DNA of 64,000 nt from Candidatus Competibacteraceae bacterium (GTDB lineage Bacteria > Pseudomonadota > Gammaproteobacteria > Competibacterales > Competibacteraceae), in contig CP065007.1 in NCBI GenBank assembly GCA_016699715.1, positions 2,666,001 to 2,730,000 of the forward strand. Direction: 5' to 3'. The position numbers were made by a program, and so were the translations under genes. Under the pieces are notes generated by a model that made no database searches, had not been told where the DNA came from, and worked only from the letters and a program-made list of their open reading frames with translations. Shown here in pieces: positions 17,287 to 25,641 of the stretch (position 1 is the stretch's first letter; every line of letters begins with the position of its first letter).

Positions 17287-17757
17287 ATGAACATGACCCA
17301 GACACTTGACAGAAACGCCGCCATCAGCGTGTTGAATCGGATTCTCGAATTGGAGTTGGCCGGGGTGGTGCGCTACACGCACTACGCGCTGATGGTGTAC
17401 GGCTACAACCGCATCCCCATCGTCGGCTGGCTCAACGCGCAAGCCGATGAAAGTCTGCTGCACGCTCGCCAAGCGGGGGAATTGATTACCAGTCTGGGTG
17501 GTCACCCCTCGCTGGGCATCGGCCCCTTGCTGGAAACCTACCAGCACGATATCGGCACTATCCTGCGGGAATCGCTGGCTCATGAAGGCGAGGCGCTCAA
17601 GGCGTATTACGAATTGCTGGATTGCGCGCGGGATCGGGACGTGCGCCTGGAAGAGTACGCCCGCACCCAGATCGCCGAGGAGCAAACCCACCTGGATGAA
17701 GTGGACAAGATGCTGCGGGCACCGGGTCAGACCCAGACGGCTACGGAGGGTACCTGA
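17287..17757 (+). CDS. Bacterioferritin-like diiron protein
   Basis: 156 residues from the ATG at 17287 (frame open to 17212, but this start matches family length). Four ferritin-type helices carry likely diiron ligands: ELELAGVVRYTHYAL near 17-30, ADESLLHARQ near 52 (ExxxH-type), AHEGEALKAYYELL near 95, and AEEQTHLDEV near 130 (ExxH). It probably stores or detoxifies iron. Its stop codon abuts the feoA start with no gap, and the Fur box lies upstream, so storage and ferrous uptake appear to be expressed together, an unusual combination since many ferritins are induced by iron. Confidence 0.85.
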   Translation: MNMTQTLDRNAAISVLNRILELELAGVVRYTHYALMVYGYNRIPIVGWLNAQADESLLHARQAGELITSLGGHPSLGIGPLLETYQHDIGTILRESLAHEGEALKAYYELLDCARDRDVRLEEYARTQIAEEQTHLDEVDKMLRAPGQTQTATEGT

Positions 17758-18120
17758 ATGAATAGCTACAGCGAACGGGAACGCCAGGCCTTTGCGTTGG
17801 GCCAAGCCCTGGGTTTGGGCTTCACTCAGCCACTCGGACAGATGCGGCGAGGGAGTGTTGGTCGCGTCCTGGCGGTGAGCAGTGAGATGGGCGGCCCCGA
17901 TATCGAACGCGGTCTGCTGGAAATGGGATTTGTGGAAGGCGCGCGGGTCGAGGTGCTGCACCACGGTTTCCTGGGGCAAGATCCGTTGGCGGTGCGCATC
18001 AACCAGAGCATGACGATTGCCTTGCGCCGTTGCGAAGCCAATGCCGTGCTGGTCGGGCCGTTGCACGATACGACGGTGGAGGCCAAACCGGGGCTGACTC
18101 TGGAGTATGCGTCGTCATGA
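17758..18120 (+). CDS. feoA: Ferrous iron transport protein FeoA
   Basis: 120 residues: about 28 N-terminal residues not usual in FeoA, then the SH3-like FeoA domain (GSVGRVLAVSSEMGGPDIERG, LLEMGFVEGARVEVLHHGF, DPLAVRINQSMTIALRR). FeoA is a small cytosolic partner of FeoB. The start directly follows the ferritin-like stop codon and its own end overlaps feoB by 4 bp (ATGA). Confidence 0.93.
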   Translation: MNSYSERERQAFALGQALGLGFTQPLGQMRRGSVGRVLAVSSEMGGPDIERGLLEMGFVEGARVEVLHHGFLGQDPLAVRINQSMTIALRRCEANAVLVGPLHDTTVEAKPGLTLEYASS

Positions 18121-20015
18121 CCGTCGTCACCCTGGCCAACGAGGAGGTCCGGCTGGCCCGAATCGCGTTGGTGGGTCCGCCCAACAGTGGCAAGACCACC
18201 TTGTTCAACACCCTGACCGGCGGCCGACAAAAGACCGGTAATTATCCCGGCGTGACCGTCGAGCGGAAAAGCGGCCGGTTGCGGACGCCGGTCGGTCGTA
18301 CGGTCGAGCTCCTCGATCTGCCCGGCAGCTATAGTCTGCGCGCGCGCAGTCCCGACGAAGCCATCACCCGCGATGTCGTGTTGGGTCGGCAAGCGCGAGA
18401 GGCGTTGCCGGACGCCGTGGTCTGCGTGACCGACGCCACCAATCTGAGCCAGCATCTGCGGTTGCTATTGGAATTGCGACAATTGGGTCGGCCGCTGATT
18501 CTGGCGCTCAATATGATGGACGTCGCGCAGAAGCGTGGTTGCCAGATCAGCCTTGAGTCGCTGTCCCGGCAATTGGGCATTCCGGTGGTGACCACCGTGG
18601 CGATGCGCAAGAACGGGGTGCAAGACCTGCTGAGCCAAATCGATACCCTGTTGAACCAGCCGCTGGTCGCGAGCGAAACGACCATGGATTGGGTGGAACC
18701 CACGCCGGAAGCGATTCGGGCTTACCACCGGGAGGTGGAGCAGCTGCTGCGGGAAGCCGTCGTCCAGGAGGGCGCGCCGGAGCGTCTCACCCGGCAATTG
18801 GACCGGGTTCTGCTGCACCCGGTGGTCGGGCCGCTGATTCTGCTCAGCCTCCTGTTCCTGATGTTCCAGGCCGTCTTCAGTTGGGCGGTGGCGCCGATGG
18901 ACTGGATCGACGGCGGCATGGCCGGCCTGCAACAGTGGCTTTCCGCGCACATGGAGGAAAGCCTGCTCAAAAGCCTGCTGGTCGACGGGATCATCGCCGG
19001 GGTGGGTGGTGTGGTGATCTTCCTGCCACAAATCCTGATTTTGTTCCTGTTCATCCTGTTGCTGGAGGATTCCGGCTACATGACTCGTGCCGCGTTTCTG
19101 ATGGATCGCCTCATGAGCGCGGTCGGTCTGAACGGACGCGCTTTCATCCCCCTGCTGTCCAGCTTCGCCTGCGCCATTCCCGGCATCATGGCGGCGCGCA
19201 CCATCGCGCATCCCCTGGACCGGTTGACCACCATCCTGATCGCGCCGCTGATGACCTGTTCGGCGCGGTTACCGGTATATGTCCTGCTGATCGCCGCCTT
19301 TATACCGAACACCACGGTCTGGGGCGGCATCGGTTTGCAGGGGCTGGTCATGTTCGGTTTGTACGCGACGGGCATCGTCGGCGCACTGGTGGCGGCGGGC
19401 GTATTGCGGTTGACTCTGTTGCGCGGTGGCCGGCAGCCCTTGCTGATGGAGTTGCCCAGCTATAAATGGCCAAATCCCGCCAACGTGTTACTGGGCTTGC
19501 TGGAACGCGCCCGGATTTTTATGCGACGGATCGGCACGATTATTCTGAGCGTGATGGTGGTGCTGTGGTTTCTGTCCAGCTTTCCTGGCCCGCCGGCGGG
19601 TGCGACGGAGCCGGCGATTTATTACAGCTTCGCTGGCCTGATCGGGCGCACGCTGGAGCCGCTGTTGGCCCCCATCGGCTTCAACTGGCAGATCGCCATT
19701 GCCCTGGTGCCGGGCCTGGCGGCGCGCGAGGTGGCGGTGGCGGCGCTCGGCACCGTGTACGCCCTGAGCGGCGATGAGGGCGCGGTCACGGAGGCGCTAA
19801 GCACGACGCTGGCTCAGGATTGGACGCTGGCCACGGCGCTGGCGTTGCTGGCCTGGTACGTGTTCGCCCCGCAGTGTCTGGCGACGCTGGCCGCCGCCCG
19901 GCGCGAGACCAATTCCTGGCGCTGGCCGACCTTCATGTTCGTCTATCTGATGGTGCTGGCCTATCTCGCCGCGTTCGTCACCTACCGGGTGGCGCTGGCG
20001 TTGGGAGGAGGCTGA
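18117..20015 (+). CDS. feoB: Ferrous iron transporter FeoB
   Basis: 632 residues. The N-terminal G domain has G1 GPPNSGKT near residue 20, G3 DLPGSYSL near 66 and G4 NMMD near 128; it is followed by the GDI helical region and the two Gate domains with about eleven helices (LEDSGYMTRAAFLMD, FIPLLSSFACAIPGIMAAR). It imports Fe2+ across the inner membrane. It is shorter than E. coli FeoB (773), mainly through a compact C-terminus, but keeps the conserved cores. The ATG at 18117 overlaps feoA. Confidence 0.96.
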   Translation: MTVVTLANEEVRLARIALVGPPNSGKTTLFNTLTGGRQKTGNYPGVTVERKSGRLRTPVGRTVELLDLPGSYSLRARSPDEAITRDVVLGRQAREALPDAVVCVTDATNLSQHLRLLLELRQLGRPLILALNMMDVAQKRGCQISLESLSRQLGIPVVTTVAMRKNGVQDLLSQIDTLLNQPLVASETTMDWVEPTPEAIRAYHREVEQLLREAVVQEGAPERLTRQLDRVLLHPVVGPLILLSLLFLMFQAVFSWAVAPMDWIDGGMAGLQQWLSAHMEESLLKSLLVDGIIAGVGGVVIFLPQILILFLFILLLEDSGYMTRAAFLMDRLMSAVGLNGRAFIPLLSSFACAIPGIMAARTIAHPLDRLTTILIAPLMTCSARLPVYVLLIAAFIPNTTVWGGIGLQGLVMFGLYATGIVGALVAAGVLRLTLLRGGRQPLLMELPSYKWPNPANVLLGLLERARIFMRRIGTIILSVMVVLWFLSSFPGPPAGATEPAIYYSFAGLIGRTLEPLLAPIGFNWQIAIALVPGLAAREVAVAALGTVYALSGDEGAVTEALSTTLAQDWTLATALALLAWYVFAPQCLATLAAARRETNSWRWPTFMFVYLMVLAYLAAFVTYRVALALGGG

Positions 20016-20016
20016 G

Positions 20017-20223
20017 ATGATGTGGCAGGATGGTTTGGCGTTGTTGATTGTGGTCATCGCCGCGCTGGTCGTGCTACGGATTTTCGTGCCGGCCGGGATA
20101 CTCCGGTTCGGCGCGCGCCGGGGTGGTGGTCCCGCCACGAACACTACACCCGCCGCCGGCGGATGTAGTGGCTGTAGCGTGGGGTCGTCCTGCGCCAAGG
20201 TCCGCATCAATCCCCCATTGTGA
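20017..20223 (+). CDS. FeoB-associated Cys-rich membrane protein
   Basis: 68 residues starting 1 bp after the feoB stop codon. One membrane helix (about residues 6-28) is followed by a short tail with the motif CSGCSVGSSC near residues 49-58. This matches the small FeoB-associated Cys-rich family (PF12669) that takes the place of FeoC in many operons; the Cys cluster may bind iron or an Fe-S cluster at the FeoB cytoplasmic face. Confidence 0.82.
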   Translation: MMWQDGLALLIVVIAALVVLRIFVPAGILRFGARRGGGPATNTTPAAGGCSGCSVGSSCAKVRINPPL

Positions 20224-20234
20224 GCTGTGTTTTC

Positions 20235-21692
20235 CTATACGGGAACATCGCTTAACGCAATGCCCAAGGCCTTGGCGACGCCCGCGCCGTAAGCAGGATC
20301 GGCCTTCAGGCAGTTGCCGATATGGCGGATCTGAATCTCGCGCGGTGCTTCAGCAATGGAACACGCGGTATTCTCGAACAAGACTTGTTGTTGCGCCGGC
20401 GACATCAAGCGAAACAGCGCGCCGGGTTGCGAGTAATAATCAGTGTCTTCGCGGTGGTTCCAGTGATCGGCCGCGCCCTCCAGACTCAGCGGCGGCTCGG
20501 TAAAATCCGGTTGCTCCGCCCACTCACCGTAGCTGTTCGGCTCGTAGCCCAGGGTGCCGCCGTGGTTGCCATCGACGCGCATGGTGCCATCGCGATGGTA
20601 GCTGTGGACCGGGCAGCGCGCCGCGTTGACCGGAATGAGATGGTGATTTACGCCCAGCCGGTAGCGCTGGGCGTCGCCGTAGGAGAACAGCCGTCCCTGC
20701 AACATCTTGTCGGGCGAGAAACCGATGCCCGGCACCACGTTCGCGGGATTGAAGGCTGACTGTTCCACTTCCGCGAAAAAGTTTTCCGGGTTGTGGTTCA
20801 GTTCCATCACACCTACATCGATCAGCGGATAATCCTGGTGCGGCCAGATCTTGGTGAGATCGAAGGGATGATAGGGTACCTTCGCGGCGTCGGCTTCGGG
20901 CATGATCTGCACCTTGAGCGTCCACTTCGGGAAGTCGCCCGCTTCGATGCTGTCGTAGAGGTCACGCTGATGACTCTCGCGGTCCTTGCCGATGAGCGCT
21001 TCGGCTTCCGCATCGCTCAGGTTGCGAATGCCCTGTTGCGACTTGAAGTGGAACTTGACCCAGTAGCGCTCGTTCCTGGCATTGATGAAGCTGAAGGTGT
21101 GGCTGCCGAAGCCATGCATGTGGCGATAGGTGGCGGGAATGCCACGGTCGCTCATGACGATGGTGACCTGGTGCAGCGCTTCGGGCAGCGAGGTCCAGAA
21201 ATCCCAGTTATTCCTGGCGCTGCGCAGATTGGTGCGCGGGTCGCGTTTCACGGCATGGTTCAGGTCGGGGAATTTCAGCGGATCGCGCAGAAAGAAGACC
21301 GGCGTGTTGTTACCGACCAGATCCCAGTTGCCTTCCTCGGTGTAGAACTTCAGCGCGAAACCGCGAATGTCGCGCTCGGCGTCGGCCGCGCCGCGCTCGC
21401 CGGCCACGGTGGTGAAACGGGCGAACAACTCGGTTTTCTTGCCGACTTCGGAGAAGATCTTGGCTCGGGTGTACTGGGTGATGTCATGGGTGACGGTAAA
21501 AGTGCCATAGGCACCCGAACCTTTGGCGTGCATGCGCCGTTCGGGGATGACTTCGCGGTCGAAGTGCGCAAGTTTTTCCAGAAACCAGACGTCCTGCAAG
21601 AGTTGCGGGCCACGCGGCCCCGCCGTCATCACGTTCTGATTGTGGGCGACTGGACATCCGGCATTGGTGGTCAGTTTCTTTGGGTCACTCAT
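20235..21692 (-). CDS. katA: Heme catalase (clade 3)
   Basis: 485 residues, the size of small-subunit clade 3 catalases. The distal His is in RRMHAKGSGAYGTF near residue 55, the Asn in NTPVFFLRDPLKFPD near 128, and the proximal heme-ligating Tyr in RLFSYGDAQRYRLG near 338. It decomposes hydrogen peroxide in the cytosol. It converges on the feo operon with an 11-bp gap, so iron uptake and peroxide defence sit side by side. No OxyR site was identified in the 215 bp upstream. Confidence 0.96.
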   Translation of the reverse strand: MSDPKKLTTNAGCPVAHNQNVMTAGPRGPQLLQDVWFLEKLAHFDREVIPERRMHAKGSGAYGTFTVTHDITQYTRAKIFSEVGKKTELFARFTTVAGERGAADAERDIRGFALKFYTEEGNWDLVGNNTPVFFLRDPLKFPDLNHAVKRDPRTNLRSARNNWDFWTSLPEALHQVTIVMSDRGIPATYRHMHGFGSHTFSFINARNERYWVKFHFKSQQGIRNLSDAEAEALIGKDRESHQRDLYDSIEAGDFPKWTLKVQIMPEADAAKVPYHPFDLTKIWPHQDYPLIDVGVMELNHNPENFFAEVEQSAFNPANVVPGIGFSPDKMLQGRLFSYGDAQRYRLGVNHHLIPVNAARCPVHSYHRDGTMRVDGNHGGTLGYEPNSYGEWAEQPDFTEPPLSLEGAADHWNHREDTDYYSQPGALFRLMSPAQQQVLFENTACSIAEAPREIQIRHIGNCLKADPAYGAGVAKALGIALSDVPV

Positions 21693-21907
21693 GGTGCTCT
21701 CCTTTTCGATGGTGGATCGGTATGTTACAGGTAGTGGCAGGGCCGGCGGTGGCGGCGAGAATCCGTGTCTCGCGCATCATGGCATTCTTGTGAGTGATGC
21801 GGGCGACATTGCTTGTGGAATCCACTGTCGCAAAAAACAGGGTTTATGAAAAATCAAATATAACGAAGCAAAAGATAGCTTAAGACTATGAGGAGTCGGT
21901 CATCGTC

Positions 21908-24900
21908 ATGTCTGCCCAGTTGACGGCACGAGCCTTTCGACGGCGCGTGCTCCGGCCGGCGGAGGGTGTATTTCTCTTTCATCCCCGCATGTTACGGCGC
22001 TTGATCCGCCGCCATCTGGGCGACGACTCATCGAGCCCGGCCATCCCGCTGCTCCGCTATTACCTGATACCGCGAGAGATCCTGCTGATCGGTCTGGAGG
22101 ACGAGAATCCCGATGCGCTGTCGGTCATCGAGGGGCTCAACCTACCGGATTGGGTGATTCTTTTGCCGATGCCATCGGCCCAGGAGTTGACCGCCGAGAC
22201 TCCCGAGCACTGGTTGCGTGCTTACTGGGGCCGTCGCTTCGCGGCCGAGGTGGCGCGCGCCTGGCAGATGGCTCGCCACGACAATCAGGACCAGGATTCG
22301 TTTGGCGCGCGCGGTTGGGTCCAGCAGATCGGCGAGAAGGCGTTTCGCGAGGCGCGGAGCCTGCTCGAACAGGACCAACGAGTTGTGCTGGGTTTGGACA
22401 ACGAAACGCTGTGCCGTCATCTGGTTGGGTTTTTGACCTATTTGCGCTATTTCATTCCCGGCGCGCGGGCTTACTTTTTTCCGGCCATCCAGGACTGGGG
22501 CGGGTTGGATCGCTGGCTGAAAAATAGCGGTTTGGACCTGCCACCGCCCCGGCACGGCAGCCGCTGGCCGCACCTTTTGACCCGAAGTCGTCCATCCGGT
22601 TTTCACGGCGCCCCGGATTACGAGCCGGAATTGCCGCTGTGGCTACCATTCGGCCGGAACGATCCCGATTTGGCCGATGGCGCCAATACCATTCTGCCCC
22701 TGTTGGCGAAACCCGCGCCAAGCTTGCCCGGAAATGCCCGCGGCGGGACTGGTCCAAACCGGGCGGCGGCGTCATGCGACCGGATCGCCTTGCAGGTCGA
22801 GGCGCGTTGCCGGGAAGCGTTGCGGCAGGCGTCCACCCTGACGCGGAAACCGAGCTGGATCGTTTCGAGCTGGCGCGATCTGACCGGCCGCATGACGCCG
22901 GCCATGGAATGGTTGGCGATGCGCTTGAATCGCCGGTCGGTCGCGCGGGGCGATGGCGCGCCACTGGAATGGGTTCTCGACGCGCGCTTGCGCCTGTTTC
23001 ATCGCGGTGTCCAGGTGGCCTTCAGGGCCGAGATGGCCGGTCGTTATGGCACGGCGCTGCGGTATCTGTGCGTGGCGGTTCACCAGTATCGGGAACTCGT
23101 CGGTATTTTTCCGCTTCCTCACAGCTCCGTCCCGCAAGGAAAGGGGGAATCCGCTTCGGTCGCGCGAATTCTGGAGGAACGACAGGAGGAGATCATCGAG
23201 GCGCTGGCCCACGGCCTCGCCGCGACCTGGAGGCTGGATGCGCAGTCCACCCGAGTGCTGGAGCACTTGATGCAACGCTTGCTGGACGAACCCGCCACCA
23301 CGCGGCTCTCCAGCCCATGTTCTCGCCTGTTGCACGGTCTGGAGCGGATTTTTCTGGAGGGACGGACCGGCTATTACCGCTTGCAACCGGTCGTCTGGTT
23401 GTGGAGCGGCGGCCGGCAACCGTGGCGGCTGGGACTGCCGTTTCAGGGTCCGCTCAAGGCCCTGCGGGTCCTGAACGCCGCGAAAACCTATCTCGACCAG
23501 TCGCCGTGGTCCGGGGCCGAGGTGAGCTATTTCAGCGCGCCCTTGCGGACTCTGGGCGATCGGATCGGCCAACGGCTCCGCCAGCAGGTGCTGCCGCGTC
23601 TTCACGGTCTGCTCGATACCGCCGACTTTCTCCCTGGCGATCTTCGCCAGCAGGTTGCGCGGAACGTGCTTCAGGAAGAGCTGTTCGACATCGTGCTGCG
23701 GCGCTGGCATCTACGCTTCACCGATCTGCGGGACAGCGTGGCCCGCAACGAATTGCGGTTGCCGGACCCGAATTGGCGCGAGCTGTTGCTGGGGGATCGC
23801 CTGGCGCGTTTCAACCGCCAGGCCGGCGCCGCGCTGCCGGGGGTTTACCAGCCCGGCGAGTTTTACCTGAAGGGTTTGCAGCAGTTGAGCGCGCCGCTGT
23901 TTGGCACATCCGCCGGGCGCTGGATCACCCGATTTCTGCTGTTGCCATTCGGCGTTGCCTTCATCGGACTGGAAGCGCTGGGGTATCTACTGAGTTTGCT
24001 GCCGATGGCGCGAGGTCCGGTCCACTTGGATGGTCCGGAGTGGGTCCTGGGGGTCGGCGTGGGCTTGATCGTCGTCCTTTATACCGAGCGGGGACGGGCG
24101 GTGGTGAGCAGTCTCGGCAAGGGGTTTCGCGGGCTGTTCGCCAAGGTCTTGTATCAGGGTTTGACGCGATGGCTGCGCTGGGGTCGAACGGCCCGCTGGT
24201 TTCGCTATCCCCTGGTTCGGAAAGGTTCGCGTTATTTGCTGGAACCGCTGCTGATCGGCCTGGTCTTGGCGTTGCCGATGATCGGTGTCGCGGGCGGGTT
24301 CGGTCTCGGCGTGGAAGGGTTTCCCGCTTTCTTGCTGCTCGGTTTCACCTTGGGCAGCATCCTGCGCAACAGCCAGGCGGGGCGACGGCTATTGGATGCC
24401 GTCATTACCCGCTTCGTCGCCTTCTGGCGCCGAGTGCATCGTCACCTGCTGATCAGTCTGGTTCATTGGGTGCTCGACCTGTTCGGCTGGTTGATGCAGG
24501 GCATTGAACAGGGTTTGCATCGGGTGGACGAAGTGGTTAGTCATCACCGCGACGAGGGACGCAACATGATGATGGTCAAGGCCATCGTCGGCCCGCCGTG
24601 GCGCGCGCTCAGCTATCTCATCCATTTCTACGCGGCGGTGTTGATCGAACCCCAGATCAATCCGATCAAGCACTTTCCGGTGGTCATGGTGGCCGACAAG
24701 CTGATGCTGCCATTTTTTCCCGTGTTGACGGCTACGCTGCTGGCACTGCTGGACCCGATCCTGCCGCGGTTTCTCAGCTTGCCGCTGGCCACCGTGACCG
24801 TGTTGTTGTCGCCCGGCCTGTTCGGATTTCTGGGTTGGGAGTTGAAGGAGAACTGGAAGCTGTATCGCGCCAATCATCCTGACCGCGTGCAAGTGGCGCA

Positions 24901-25411
24901 TTTCGGGCCGCATCGGGAGACGTTGTATACCTTGCTGCGACCGGGCTTTCACTCGGGCGCGCTGCCTCGGGCGTTTGCCGAGCTTAGACAGGTGATCGGG
25001 CAGGAAAACGAACAGGAGCGCCCTTGTTCCCAACGCTTGCGCCAAGCCGAGGCGGGCCTGAGCGAGATTTTGGAGTCTCTCCGAGCATTTGTGGCGCGCG
25101 AACTGCTGTTCGCTCTGTTGGAGCGATGCCGGGCGGCGGGTTACGAACGGGCCGATGGGGTGGTGGAACGCTTGGAAGTGGCCACGGCGGCGCTGGATGT
25201 TCGAGTGGCGCTGTATCCTTTGGGCCGGGAGGGCAGCGCGAACGAACCGGTCGTGCTCAAGCTCGGCTGCGATCTCCAAGGGGACACACTGCAAGGCGAA
25301 ATCGCCTTGGAGGGATCTCTCGAATGCCTGGGCGCTGAGGGGGAAGTATGGTTGAAGGCGGAAGCGGCCTACTTTCTGGGGCGGGCGGCCTGCCAGGGTT
25401 GCGGTGTGTGA
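21908..25411 (+). CDS. Large uncharacterised multi-domain membrane protein
   Basis: 1167 residues of no family I recognise. Residues 1-640 are soluble and rich in Arg, Leu and Trp, with no Walker, GGDEF or protease motif. About 675-735 and 775-825 hold hydrophobic pairs (ITRFLLLPFGVAFIGLEALG, LLIGLVLALPMIGVAGGFG), followed by amphipathic stretches near 845-880 and two further helices near 935-985 (LPFFPVLTATLLALLDPILP, LATVTVLLSPGLFGFLGWEL). The last 190 residues are soluble again, with helical and beta segments. The protein is probably an inner-membrane protein with large cytoplasmic parts. It stands alone, with 215 bp upstream and 230 bp downstream that hold nothing I can identify. Confidence 0.85.
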   Translation: MSAQLTARAFRRRVLRPAEGVFLFHPRMLRRLIRRHLGDDSSSPAIPLLRYYLIPREILLIGLEDENPDALSVIEGLNLPDWVILLPMPSAQELTAETPEHWLRAYWGRRFAAEVARAWQMARHDNQDQDSFGARGWVQQIGEKAFREARSLLEQDQRVVLGLDNETLCRHLVGFLTYLRYFIPGARAYFFPAIQDWGGLDRWLKNSGLDLPPPRHGSRWPHLLTRSRPSGFHGAPDYEPELPLWLPFGRNDPDLADGANTILPLLAKPAPSLPGNARGGTGPNRAAASCDRIALQVEARCREALRQASTLTRKPSWIVSSWRDLTGRMTPAMEWLAMRLNRRSVARGDGAPLEWVLDARLRLFHRGVQVAFRAEMAGRYGTALRYLCVAVHQYRELVGIFPLPHSSVPQGKGESASVARILEERQEEIIEALAHGLAATWRLDAQSTRVLEHLMQRLLDEPATTRLSSPCSRLLHGLERIFLEGRTGYYRLQPVVWLWSGGRQPWRLGLPFQGPLKALRVLNAAKTYLDQSPWSGAEVSYFSAPLRTLGDRIGQRLRQQVLPRLHGLLDTADFLPGDLRQQVARNVLQEELFDIVLRRWHLRFTDLRDSVARNELRLPDPNWRELLLGDRLARFNRQAGAALPGVYQPGEFYLKGLQQLSAPLFGTSAGRWITRFLLLPFGVAFIGLEALGYLLSLLPMARGPVHLDGPEWVLGVGVGLIVVLYTERGRAVVSSLGKGFRGLFAKVLYQGLTRWLRWGRTARWFRYPLVRKGSRYLLEPLLIGLVLALPMIGVAGGFGLGVEGFPAFLLLGFTLGSILRNSQAGRRLLDAVITRFVAFWRRVHRHLLISLVHWVLDLFGWLMQGIEQGLHRVDEVVSHHRDEGRNMMMVKAIVGPPWRALSYLIHFYAAVLIEPQINPIKHFPVVMVADKLMLPFFPVLTATLLALLDPILPRFLSLPLATVTVLLSPGLFGFLGWELKENWKLYRANHPDRVQVAHFGPHRETLYTLLRPGFHSGALPRAFAELRQVIGQENEQERPCSQRLRQAEAGLSEILESLRAFVARELLFALLERCRAAGYERADGVVERLEVATAALDVRVALYPLGREGSANEPVVLKLGCDLQGDTLQGEIALEGSLECLGAEGEVWLKAEAAYFLGRAACQGCGV

Positions 25412-25641
25412 GGTGGGCAAATTCGGGTGAGCCGTCGGCGAGAAGTTATGCTTGTGACAGAAGTCCAGGTGGTAATGCGGTCGTTTGTGATGGTGCCGAC
25501 GTTGCACGGTTATGTTGCGCGACTGTAATCCGCTGATTAGCCTTCAAATGCCCTGTTAAGCCGATCAAGAATGTCCAAGCCCAGTGCCACCACCGTACCC
25601 CTGTCCCCGAAATCGGCCAGAATGCCGCCAAGGATGGGAGT

